From: Norana najaformis
Taxonomy: Eukaryota > Annelida > Clitellata > Crassiclitellata > Hormogastridae
Direction of reading: 5' to 3'
NCBI GenBank assembly: GCA_964023275.1
Contig: OZ029929.1
Span: forward strand, 11,604,483-11,668,482
Length of the DNA: 64,000 nucleotides
Numbering within the stretch: the stretch's first letter is position 1; each line of letters starts with the position of its first letter. Positions 45,037 through 55,951 of the stretch are shown piece after piece. Under the pieces are notes generated by a model, which was not told the origin of the DNA, ran no database searches, and worked only from the letters and a program-made list of their open reading frames with translations. The position numbers and the translations under genes are program-made.

Positions 45037-48000
45037 GAGAAAAGAAAAGAAATTACAGACAGCTATTTTAAGCTAACGCAATACTTGTTTGTTGTGTTTC
45101 ACGTCTGGCCTTTTACGTCTGATCTGATCTTAGCTGAAGACTTAATGGCTACCTGAAAGATCTGAGAGTTCTGTCGTGAGTTTACATAAATTAAGTTTTA
45201 CATGAATGAAATATTTGAGAGGTTGAATGTATGTGAAATATAAATATATGCGACACATTTGGTTTTGCTATTAGTTTGAAAAGACGCCGTTGGATATTGC
45301 AATTTCCAACGGACGAGCTGACATTGCCAGTCTTCTGCAGATGTCAGGGGTAGGTTTAATTTTCATTACATTGCCTGTTAATTTAAGTAATTTTTGTTAT
45401 ATTACTGCTAGTTTATTTTATTAATAATTAGTTTATTTAGTAAAGATGTATTCAACTAGTTACTATGTGTCGCTTTATAGTTTTGAGTGCCATTGGCTAG
45501 AATGATGAATCTTTGTCATGGTATGATTAATTATCCATTTCACTCGTAATTAATTTAGTAATTTGCCAGTAATTATGTCATCTTCATAATTTACCTGTTA
45601 ATCTATTATTAAGTTATCTGTTAAATTATTTTGTTTTGATTAATATACTTATTATTTTATTTCTGTTGCCTTTCTATTATGTTGCCATATACCTCTTCAT
45701 CAGTTAAACTTTTGCCAGTTAACTCTTCGTCTTCTACCACTTTGCAATTATCTTTATTTTCGATTAGAACCTGGTGGAAATGAACAGCGAAGAGAACATC
45801 GTCGTTGAGGAAGTCACAACGACTGAAACATCAATGGCCGTCAGCGGAATCACTTCGCCAGATGGCACCACCAGCAAAGTTACACATCGATATTCAGTAC
45901 CAAGTAAATAAGAATAATAATAGTAATAATAATTAATTTAAGACCAATCCCTTTTGTAGCACATTTGCTCCGCCGGATCTTAGCGAGTGCTAGCCACTGC
46001 TGAACTAGTTTTTATTCTGCAGAGAAATTCTAAGTCTTGAGGGTTCATTTCAGACCAATGGTTGGCAACAGGAACTGGTGGTGGTGGTGGTGGAACAACT
46101 TACCTTCCATGTAATGTAACCTCATCATAATGTGGTTCTTGATATGGCTTCCAAAGATTATAAGTTCCAGTGCAGTTAAATTGAAAAGTTCTAATGGTGA
46201 GTTTTGCTTTGGTTTGTTTTCAGTCACCCTTAGCTCAAACAACACGGCACACATCAAGACTATAAAGACCGAGACCGAAGAAACATCAGAAGGCAACAGT
46301 ACAGCTGTCCTCGCAACTCTGGCTGCCCTCGCCGAGGCCACTTCAGCTAACAGCACAAGTTAGTCATCTCTTTCTTCTTGTACGCATCATTTGTACTCAA
46401 TCAGTGGGGGCTGTGACTCTCGTGGTGCCTCAGACCAGAACAGTTTTTGGGCTCCCGTGGTTCTCAATAGCTGGTTCAAAGCTTTGGAAGTCGCTGCCCA
46501 TTTCAGTTTGTTCTGTCAGTTCTTTGAAGTTCTTCACGGCTAAATTTAAGACTCGTTTGTTTAAACTTGCTTACCCATCGTTACCTAACTTCTGATTTCT
46601 CTCACCTACCTGTATATGACTTTCGCTTCTACGGACTATGATATTTGATAACGATTTCACTTGAATGGACCATTGATTGATGCCTCGAGCATTATGATAG
46701 TGGTGCTGTAGTAGTAAGTGGATTAGCGGTCAAACAACAAAAGCAAGACAGTACAAATAGGTCTTAAGCTGCTTTACGAATATCTCTCGCGAGATATGGT
46801 TGTGAGTAATGTAAACAGGGAGACTATTCAGAGTGCATTTGTATAGCACCAGTATATTATACTGGTGCTACGTTAGATATATAGCAGTGGCTGTGTGTTT
46901 GCTGTGTCACAGGTGCAACACATACAGAGGCACTGAGCTGGCTGGAGACACATGGAATTACGATGATCTCTCCTGGAGACGACGCCAGCCTTGTGGCGTC
47001 GACGCTAGAAGGCGGTCAGACGCTAGTCTTAACAGGTACTGCAGCTACATAAATGACCAATAATAGTCTGTACAAGTTTGTTAAACTTGTGTTGATAAGT
47101 TGTGAGATTTTTCACAATTTGTTGTCAAGCCATGCAGCCTGTCAATTTTATTTAATTTTTGCTTATTTGTGTAGTTTTATTATTTAAGTTTATTAGTTTA
47201 TTATTTTTATTATTTATCTAAGATGGCAGCTTGGTGCAGTGAACATGATGCTGGCAGACACAGTGAAGTTAAGGCATGCTTAGTACTGGAGGGGTTATGA
47301 TCCAAATAATGCTAGGCCATCTGGGCCAACTCAGCCTGTCATCCCTCAGGGTTTGGTAATCGAGTACCGGCGCAAGTTGCGCGGATGAAAGGTGTTCTGG
47401 GGTTGTGTGTGCGCTTAAGCTGAAGGATCCCTCGGGACCAGACGTCTGAGGAGTTTCTGAGAGGATGTGCAAAAATAACGAGTTATTTGTACTGTTTTAC
47501 CTTTTATTTATTTGTTCAGTACAACTTTATTTATATATTTGTATGTCTATTTTTAATTCTACTATTTCTGGGGCACTGTATTTGTATAGGTTCTTAAGAG
47601 GCACTATGTGTGCGGGCCTGTGAATAAGCTGGTTCCCGCGACTTAGCTTTCGTTGGGTGCTGTAGAAATCTTGAGATTACGATGTATAGGTTCTTAAGAG
47701 GCACTGTGGAGGTGTTGTTACAATGTGTTGACATAAAACACAATGCAGTGTGTTTTTTCTTGATAGAGGCTGGCAAGCTGGCTCTAAAGATTGCCAAGCA
47801 AGGCGAGACAAGTGACGATGGTGACACGATTCTGGATCAGGTATGGGCGTGGAGGAGTGAATGAAGACAAGCACATGGGTGGAATTTTCGTGGGAAGTTC
47901 CCCTGTGATTGTGGGGCAGTTTCAGTTTCTGTATTGACTGGTTACAAACTTTAGCGATGGATTTGGTCTGAATATCGTCCGGAACTGCTAGAATCTGAGG

Positions 48001-50091
48001 CAGAAGAATAAGGGTGGTAGTCGAACTCGGGTGGCAGCCGCAGGTTGATGGAAAACGCTGCAGAAATAAAATGACTGTGCACACATTTGAACAAAAGAAC
48101 TGGGAAAATCATCTACTGTAGCAAGTGACCATATAAACATATGTAAATGAATGAATTAAAATTGGCTACAAAAACACTTTGTAATTGTAAGCGCACATTA
48201 CGCTGTGTCTCTTTACAGGCAGAGAACATTTACATATGTATGTATGTGTGTATGTATGTGTTTGTATGTATGTATGTATGTGTTTGTATGTGTTTGTATG
48301 TATGTATGTATATAGGTTTATATCTGGCTGTTTCCATGCATATAGCCTTTTCTTGTGTATCTTAATGTTTGAAGTTAACGCATTGAGGTCTGTTGTTTAA
48401 AAATTCTGTTAAAGATACCTGAACACTTGCACATGTTGCCAGTTGGCCTACAACCAGACAGTTGATGTGGCCTCTGTGGTTTTTACCTGTATTGTCAATT
48501 GACACCAGTAGCTGCCTGGTTGAGCAATAACATTTTATACAACGTGTATGGGTTCGAGCCTCCACTGAGATGGGTGCATTGTACAGATCTTGAGCAAGTC
48601 TTTTATCAGTTAATGTTTCATTATTAAAATTTCATGGTTCTTACTATTATTATCCACTATTCTGATTAAGATTTCTATTTTTATTATTGTTATTATTTCT
48701 GCATTTATTAAGCGCAAATATCTGATGACTCATCTTCAATTGATGGTGCTGAGCAGTTGTGAGTGAGTGACTTGCTCAAGGTCCCTACACAGTAACCGTC
48801 CCAGGGGAGTCTTGAACCCATACTCCCTGCATTACAAGCTGAATGCTCTAACCAATCGGTTACTGTGCCACATGAATATTTTACTAGCTCTGAACAAGCA
48901 AGAAGTGCTTTAAATAAAATAGCTGAATACATATTTGCGCTATCAGCTTATTGGGTCCTTTGCTTTCTCGCAGTACAGTTTTGGTCCGATATAAACAGTG
49001 GTTTTAAATAATAAGAAAATAACAATATAAAACGTAAGAAATGAATAAAATTAAAATCAGACTTCCACCAATCAACCAGTTTTCGTGGTTGCTATTTTCA
49101 GTCAAAAATCGTTACCATAGTGACCAGTGGAGACCAGTTCATTCCGGCTGGAAATGGTTCGCCCACCATTTTGAAGCTGTCGACAGATGGCACCACCATC
49201 GGTGCGTTCTTGTTCCTGTTATTGTTCGCTTAGGTCTTCTAAATTTATATGGCACCATTTTTGGTTTTGGATGAAACGAGAATACCCACTCAGTCTGTCT
49301 ACCTGTCTCTTTCTTTCTGCCCTAGTCACACCTCAGTTATATTTCTATGATTCTTGAATGTCTGTTCCCTACATGGATTAAGAAACACATTACTTCCTGT
49401 CCTGACTGCAGTTCTCACCAATCAACTTGACATGAATGATACTTTACTGAAACTGTACTTGCTTCACGCTGGACAAAAAGTTCTCATCTACTGATGCTGG
49501 TGAAGTGTGCCTCTCGGAATGCTTTGACATTAGTTTTCTCTCCCGTATCAGATCTTATCTTACCTTAATTTACCATTGCATACCTTCCTTTGTTTCACCT
49601 TACGTGAAGCATTACACAATCATCTCATGCCTAAGAAAATATGCTTTAGCATGTTGTACCTTTACCATATCACCTTACTTTACCTTAGCATACCTTCCAT
49701 TGTTGTACCTTACATCGGCATACTTTTTGAAGTTCTCAAAATGTGCTATATAAATGGCCACATACATACGTAGATATGTAACATACCATGTTTTAGTATA
49801 CCTTAATTAAGATACCATACCCTTATTATATCATACTTTACCATACCTTACCTGGCTGACTTTATCATCTGGCTTGCTTTGGCAGCTGGTGGCCTCACAA
49901 AGTCGGCTGTCTTCACTTCAGTCAATGAGGAGGTCGATGACGACGAAGATGACACTGACCAGGACGCGCTGCGGAGGCAGCTGAAGGAGGTCCAGCGCCA
50001 GGCGAACGAATACAAGCTCCAGCTGCAGAGGAAGGAACGAGAGGCTGAGGGATACAAGAAGCAACTGTCCAAGATTTCCAAGCTATCCTGA
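43285..50091 (+). CDS. GABPB1: GA-binding protein beta subunit (complete, 10 exons, 417 aa)
   Basis: Exons 43285-43392, 44026-44223, 44583-44681, 45275-45349, 45768-45903, 46224-46358, 46913-47035, 47767-47840, 49102-49201, 49886-50091; all phases agree. The start is set by [15 protein letters not shown], the conserved N terminus. Four to five ankyrin repeats follow ([75 protein letters not shown]), the surface that binds the ETS-domain alpha subunit. The middle contains [11 protein letters not shown], a motif shared with vertebrate GABPB1, and a VTIVTSGDQ segment in the transactivation region. The C terminus ([19 protein letters not shown]) is the leucine-zipper-like helix for beta-beta dimerisation. 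In the nucleus GABP alpha2-beta2 binds GGAA repeats and drives housekeeping and mitochondrial genes. Orthology to GABPB1 versus GABPB2 cannot be resolved. Confidence 0.95.
43862..43975 (-). mobile_element. LINE family F 3'-end fragment (minus)
   Basis: 'aattgatcatcgcttcaagt' and 'ctgttggagaagaccagtca' match the reverse-complement UTR at 50568 and 51160. In GABPB intron 1. Confidence 0.45.
44965..45035. repeat. (TA)n microsatellite
   Basis: About 70 bp of TA repeats in the intron between GABPB exons 3 and 4. Confidence 0.95.
46395..46715 (+). mobile_element. LINE family F 3' end
   Basis: Plus frame: [47 protein letters not shown]: the R-T-x-x-G / W-x-S-L-P / F-K-T-x-L-F pattern of ORF2 C termini. 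UTR 'gattgatgcctcgagcatta' + 'tgatagtggtgct' follows. In GABPB intron 6. Confidence 0.7.
47606..47682 (+). mobile_element. 77-bp LINE family A 3'-end insertion with 23-bp target duplication
   Basis: Holds only the terminal UTR (cctgtgaataagctggttcc to gagattacga). The 23-bp direct repeat beginning tgtataggttcttaagaggc occurs at 47583-47605 and 47683-47705. In GABPB intron 7, about 60 bp before exon 8. Confidence 0.9.
48236..48315. repeat. TATG/TTTG microsatellite
   Basis: About 80 bp of tatgtatgtatgtgtttg in GABPB intron 8. Confidence 0.9.
48690..48875 (-). mobile_element. SINE C (minus)
   Basis: 'ttatttctgcatttattaag', 'gacttgctcaaggtccctac', 'aaccaatcggttactgtgcc' mirror the copy at 8735. 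A partial relative (ggttcgagcctccactgaga, 'gatcttgagcaagtc') lies in plus orientation at 48548-48605. Confidence 0.7.
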
Positions 50092-50567
50092 AACTCTCAA
50101 TGCCCCCTTTATTCTCCTCTGCAGACTGTGTACCTTCCCCTTGCTTTCTCGATCAACCAGTTGCACTCAGTCGGAAGGAAGCAGGGCAGAGCCAAGATTT
50201 TAAGTTTGGGAGGGTAGTGAGCTAGTTGGCAGGGTACCATTTGTGGTTGGTAGGGATGGGGAAGGACCCATAGGCAGGGGCGAAATGTATGGGGGAGAGG
50301 GATGGTCTAATCCAGTGGGAGAAGTTGCCCTTGCTCTGCAGATTGCACCCTGGGGTGTAACAGTATAGGGTTGGCAAAACTTGTCCCGAGCTGAGGGCCT
50401 GTGCCCGTTAGTACTCACTGGGGAAGCTAGGAAAGAGGTTACGAAGGGGTCACTTGACTATGGCGTGTGTAAATACAATATAAATGATTGTGGTGTCTAG
50501 TGGCACCAGACTGTGTTGATAGATTGCTTGCAAACATAAATTGTCTGGTGGTCATCTCATCTATGGA

Positions 50568-50710
50568 CTTCTCTGGCGCCGTTATCATAATGCCCAAAGT
50601 CGATAGTCGCTTCAAGTGAAAATTGCAATCAAAATCATAATCCGTTGGAGCAGCCGGGTGTGAATTCTGACAGATCAGAGAAACCAGAAGCCAGGCTTCC
50701 GTGGGTAGAG
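50568..50710 (-). mobile_element. LINE family F 3' end (minus)
   Basis: 'ggcgccgttatcataatgcc', 'gtcgatagtcgcttcaagtg', 'ccgttggagcagccgggtgt'; near-parallel to 51160-51320. Confidence 0.55.
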
Positions 50711-51159
50711 AAGTTGAAAATCTTTTGTTTAGACCTGAATGACATCAAAGAATTGATGTGAAGCCTTACCATCGTCTGTAGCTGTGGTGATCGACAGATA
50801 CTGTGGCGCATTGGTCAACAGCTTGCTTAGGAATCGAGTGTCAGTGAGTTTGAACCCCTCTGCATAGTACTCTTGAGCAAGTCCTTCAGACACAATTGGC
50901 TAGTGCTATCAGTTCGTGTCTAGTAGCAGTATATAAACTTAAATGAAATGAATGTGCATAGGTGTAAATGGTCAAGTTTATATCACATCATTTCTGTTCT
51001 ACAGTGTCTGATTCTAGAAACTTCACAATATGCTGTACAATGTCTCTCACCCTTCGGAGTCATATCAGTTACAGTATTATGACGAGGTTACGTTATGTAA
51101 GCAGAATCTGGGGTCCACGCGCCCAACTGCATTTGTATCATTTGGCCTAATGTGATAAC

Positions 51160-51320
51160 TTTTATAGCGCCGTTATCATAATGCACAAGGCATCAATTGA
51201 TGGTTGCTTCAAGTGGAACTGTAGTTGAAAATTGTAATTAATGGAGCAGCCAGATTGAAATCCAGGGAAGCCATGGGTTGGCTATGATGAGTAAGCAAGT
51301 TGAAACAGACGAGTCTCCTA
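51160..51320 (-). mobile_element. LINE family F 3' end (minus)
   Basis: 'gcgccgttatcataatgcac', 'caattgatggttgcttcaag', 'atggagcagccagattgaaa'. Confidence 0.55.
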
Positions 51321-51704
51321 ATTCAGGTCATAAAAATGTATGCTGTAAGGAGTGTCTGGCATACTTAGACATTTGTCTTGTTAGTAAAATATTTGTCAGT
51401 GTCTGGTGGCCACTATGAATATGTTGTTTTACCACAGATGCGTCAATGCACACGGTGTTTGTTTGTATCAGGCATTAATCTAGGCATATATTGCTCCATG
51501 GTAGACTCTTAAGGCTGTTTTCAGTTTGTTTATGCCAACGGTTATTATATAACCTTGACCTCAAAGCAATATGCAAATCCATGAAATTAGTTGCAATTGG
51601 TATGTGTACCAACTTCCTCTTGCAGAGGTACCATGCTGTATGCTTTCACCCGGACTGCTTGCTCAAAATTCCATTTCAGTGGAACAGGAGATTTGTTTTC
51701 AGCT

Positions 51705-51743
51705 TAAAGAGACATACAGCTGTGTTAGCTGTATGTCTCTTTA
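51705..51743. other. Perfect 17-bp inverted repeat (hairpin) with 5-base loop
   Basis: taaagagacatacagct, loop gtgtt, agctgtatgtctcttta. No T-run follows on the plus strand. Function unknown. Confidence 0.85.
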
Positions 51744-53134
51744 CAGCATTCAGTTTAAATTAAGGAAAAATTAACAATTTCTTTGTAAGAAGTACTGTTG
51801 GCAACTCCTGCCAAGGTTGGGCTAGCAGTGAGCACAAGTAAAAATTGTGAAGGGTGCAGTGTACATGCTATGAATTAAAAAATAAATATATTCTAACAGT
51901 ACAAGAGATTTATGTTACTGTACAGTGTAAAAAGTGAATCTAAATAACTTTTTATGTGAAACACTAAAAGTGGTGATGTGTAATGATTATGAGAATAAGG
52001 GTAATAATACTGAATAAAAAATTAGCGCTCGTACAGTGTCTTGTAAACTTTTGAGACATTTCTAAAGGCAAGACCTGGTTACTCAACATTTTTCTTGTGT
52101 TCGTAGTCGACGTTTTTGAACTTAAGCTAAAACAATCCTAGTTTGGATAATATACGGATAAGAACATGATCTGTACATGATTATCTCTAATCGTCGTGCC
52201 CTTATCGCCTCGGCTTGATCTCTGGCAGCTTTGCCATGTACGTACTATATTTCAATCTGTCGCAGCATGTGACTAGGGCTAAAAGCCACTATATAAATGT
52301 CAGACAACATTGCCATCCATTAACATTCTAAGTATCTGTAAAGCAGTGAGACACATGTGCTAGTATTCAAACATATTCAGCATAAAAACCAGGAATTTAA
52401 GAATTTGTTTCTTTCACTGTTCACTCGTTCCTTTTCTTAACTTCTTAAGCACAGAGCAAATTCAAATTACTGGTACAGGGTAGGAGGATTTAAAATACGA
52501 TTTAGCTCAACATAACAAATGTTGCTCAGCCATTAATAATTTTGTGATGTACTGAGATTGAAACCCTGCATGCATGATAGAAATAATAACAAATCATGAA
52601 ACTTGTACAAAGATTAAAATCCTAGAAACACATATACCCTTTACCACATATCCAACATCTTAACCCCATAAAGGCCAGGCAGAAACATCATAAAACTAAA
52701 TAAAATCCAATGGAAATTTACCAGTCAATCAAATTTACCAACCATTCATTTGTTATAACTGGTAAGTAATCTGTACTAGGCTTGACTGTCATACAATCAG
52801 CCAGACAGAATGCCACTAGTCATTATTACAACCAGCAAACTGAGGATTTACAGACGTTGGTTATTGTTTTACAAGTCCAAGCACAGGACAAGAAAGGCCC
52901 CAACACTAGAATTCTTCAACAACAAAATATAAAACTTTCTAGAAAATTGTCAACCTATTTCATGGAACTGCCACAACAGGCAAGATTGTGAATGTCTTGT
53001 GGCAGACTTGTCATCTCTGTGGCAAAGCAAAAATGGGCCTCGACATTCTAATTGCTTGCAGACAGGTGAGAAAAAAATTAGAGGAAGAGACACAGCAATT
53101 TATGTTTGTGAAGCTCTGAGAAGGAAGATGGAAA

Positions 53135-54755
53135 TCAGTTGGTGAGAGAAACGAGAACATCAAAGACGTTGCCCCTGTGTTCACGTAACATTCGCTCCGC
53201 ACGCGTCCGTGAAATCTCCATCTCATTGACCTACAAAACAACCACGACCTTGTTTTAATACCATTATAAAAACGGTTTAAATATAAGGTAACACTGCCAT
53301 ATAAATCACAGGTGTCGGACATTTCAGGTCAGGATCGCATGCATATTAAACAGTTCAAAATAATTTAACCAGATTGCCAGAGCAATATAACAACGGGATA
53401 TCATTTTTAACCTTCCAACTTATGCGAGTATTCATCTAGATGACTGAGGGCTGAATGGTGTGGTATTCCATGGACAGTCCGACGCTACATAGGTTAAAGC
53501 CTGCATCAAGGTTCCTCTGTGCATAAGTATGCTGGTTTGCATACCAACAGAGGCCTATTTCTGAGATTTAAATCTTGGGGTAGCACAGGGACCTTAAATG
53601 GTGTGATGCCCATTCAAACGGGCAGCGGTGGTGAAGAATCTCACCCAATAAATTCATTGAAAAATGAGCAGAGTTGAGGCAATATTGTTGCTATAGAAAC
53701 GCTTGTACATTTACATTTAACTGGGCTCATGGGTGCAGAACTTCATTCATAGTATCAGTAACACAAAGATGCAACCCAACATTTATAATGATTCTCGTTT
53801 CAGACCACTAGAGATGATAGTCTTACTATGAGGTCAACATCTTCCTTGTTCACTTTGATTCGCAGAAGTTCTGTTTCTTTAAGTTTCTTTTCATCGGCAT
53901 CTCTCTCCTGCCGATCGCTCACCACTTTCATTGCCTACAATAGATCCGCTGTTTCATCAGATCACTTGATCAAATCAGTGATGACACTGTTATGGTACAA
54001 ATCATGATTTTGTTCCAACAAATCTGCAGGAGTTTGACTGGTGCAGAGCGTTTCGTTGTGAAAATGCTGTCTCAAAAAATTCAGATGCATATCAGACACC
54101 GTACAGGATTGAATAATTTCTTTCAGGCAATATAAGTTTTTTTCCAAAGCATATATTACTGTTCCTTACTCGTTGAATACTTACTTATTTATTGAAGAAT
54201 CAATGTGCAAAGCTGACAGCGCTCTATCCTTTCCTAATCTGGGGCCTCCATATTGTTTATGCATGATCGGCCGCAGGCAGGCCAAAGTTGAATTTTACCC
54301 ACAATTAAATTTGGCGACGAGATTTTCGAAATGTATATATCTGGCCATAAAAGAACCTACATAAAGCGCTATATAACTACATAAATAAGTATGCTCTACG
54401 AAAGGTTTGCACAAAGGTCACACAAGTTAATTACTATCTCACACAGTAAAGTATGAAACCTATGCTAATCGCTGACTATAATGCCGTTTCATGCCTTTCA
54501 AAGGTAAAAACAAAACATTTCTTTACGTCTCTTTTTCGTCGCTAACATGCTTTACAGCGCGTATAGCGATAATAGGGCAGTTAGACGGTAACTCACATCG
54601 CCAATATTCTGCGTTAGGATTTCAGCCTCCTCCACATAGTCCGTGACCTTTTCGAGGTCGGCAGCTCTCATCGAGTCATGTTTCGCCGCCTTTTTCACAG
54701 TCTGATCTTCGGCGTGTTCATCTTCAATATCAACATTTTCGTCTTCTGCGGCCAT
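53135..54755 (-). CDS. HYPK: HYPK, huntingtin-interacting protein K (complete, 3 exons, 120 aa)
   Basis: Minus-strand exons 54755-54597, 53934-53827 and 53230-53135, all phase 0. The product starts MAAEDENVDIEDEHAED (acidic N terminus), continues KHDSMRAADLEKVTDYVEE, the family's signature helix, then AMKVVSDRQERDADEKKLKE and a basic helical middle, and ends VNEMEISRTRAERMLREH, RGNVFDVLVSLTN, the C-terminal UBA-like domain. Length equals the usual 120-130 residues. HYPK associates with the NatA N-terminal acetyltransferase at the ribosome, regulating its activity, and has chaperone-like activity. An upstream in-frame ATG (54776) would add seven residues; the internal MAAED start matches the family better. 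Divergent from YTHDC1 with 1.2 kb between starts. Introns carry no recognised repeat. Confidence 0.95.
53478..53722 (+). mobile_element. SINE B copy between HYPK exons 3 and 2
   Basis: Decayed head, then 'atttctgagatttaaatctt', 'aaatggtgtgatgcccattc', 'gggcagcggtggtgaagaat', 'attcattgaaaaatgagcag' and an acatttacattt tail. Antisense to HYPK. Confidence 0.7.
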
Positions 54756-55951
54756 TTTTCTCACTGAAACGCGCAAAACGACTTCCGAACTCTCGAGCAG
54801 CCCGTTCCAACACTGCTTCTAGCATGCTCAGAGTTTACTCTGAGCATGCGCGAATATATTCCGTTCAGATGTTGAACAAAAGCAGCAGAGTAGGCCGATA
54901 AATGTCAAAGCACAGGTTTTACAGAGCAAAATTTCATTTAACGAGAGCTACTATGTTGTATGAAAGCGCGTGATATACAACTTAACCATGTCGCCGACTG
55001 AGAGAAAATGAATCATCATAGAGTAACTGACTCCTGGATCTTGACCCTTTTGCCTATCGATTTTGTTTTGACTGAGCGCCTGTGAATAAGCTGGTTCCCG
55101 CGACTTAGCTTTTGTTGAGCGCTGTAGAAATCTCGAGATTACGATTACGATTACTTTTATTTGCCAACAAAAAAGAAATCTTCAAGCTGATAATAAATAG
55201 AATCTTACAGGGTAGAGAGCGTAGGGGTTCACCTGTATCAACCTTAAGCAACATATATGAGTGAAGGTAAACATATCGTTAGGTGCTTAATTAAAAGTAA
55301 CAATTGTCATCAACAATTGTACTCAAGTAAACATAAACAAGATAATATTTTTAGGGCAAAAGTAAAAATTAAAGTTGTTGTAGAATCGAAAAAAATCTCA
55401 TGACAGCTGCTTAATCTTACAGAAAAGAGGTCGTTGGCTCAATTGCGCTTTCTAGTAAAAGTATAGGTAATTTTTGTGACAAACGCGTAACCTTAAGCCG
55501 TAACAGAGTAAAAGTACAGAAACTATGTGAAATATTTGTTAAAGTAGGCTAAAAGTATTTCCGTTTATTCTACATTGTTACTAGTAAAAGAGAGAAATTT
55601 TAATTTATTTGTTTGTTACTGTTCAACACTAACTTGGTAGCAAAATTGCATTTTAGCCATAAAAACGCAAAAATACCATGACACAAAGACATGTAAAAGC
55701 TCTGATGTATGACAAACTGAAAATGATTGTCATGCGAAAATTAAATTACACGTTGATATTAAGGATAAAGTTTACGAAATGCGCTACAAGAATTACCATT
55801 GTTCTGTACAGTGTGATTGTCTCATCCGGGTCTTGCTGGTATTTGTTCGTCGCCATTTATTGTCGGATATTGTTCAAATTTATCGGATTTAACCTTTAAA
55901 AATTTGAAATTCTTCTATTTAATCGGCTGCAGTTTATCTGAAGTTATCAAC
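54756..55951. promoter_or_regulatory. Divergent HYPK / YTHDC1 intergenic region
   Basis: The two start codons lie about 1.2 kb apart on opposite strands, so this segment holds the 5' ends of both genes and may be a shared promoter. Close to HYPK it has a 12-bp perfect hairpin (GCATGCTCAGAG, loop TTTA, CTCTGAGCATGC; 54822-54849) ending in gcatgcgcga, similar to an NRF1-type GCATGCGC core. A LINE family A end at 55028-55156 interrupts the middle. No TATA box identified. Confidence 0.45.
55028..55156 (+). mobile_element. LINE family A 3' end in the HYPK/YTHDC1 intergenic region
   Basis: 'gactcctggatcttgaccct', 'gcgcctgtgaataagctggt', 'gctgtagaaatctcgagatt' and tail acgattacgattac. About 129 bp, 5' truncated, with a deletion inside the UTR relative to 9133. 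Confidence 0.8.

Larger units (their letters stand above)
50092..53134. other. Intergenic region between convergent GABPB and HYPK
   Basis: Contains two minus-oriented LINE family F 3' ends, a SINE C-related piece (50803-50940), a 17-bp perfect hairpin (51705-51743) and AATAAA-like words at about 51885 and 52014 that could end GABPB transcripts. No further gene seen. Confidence 0.5.
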
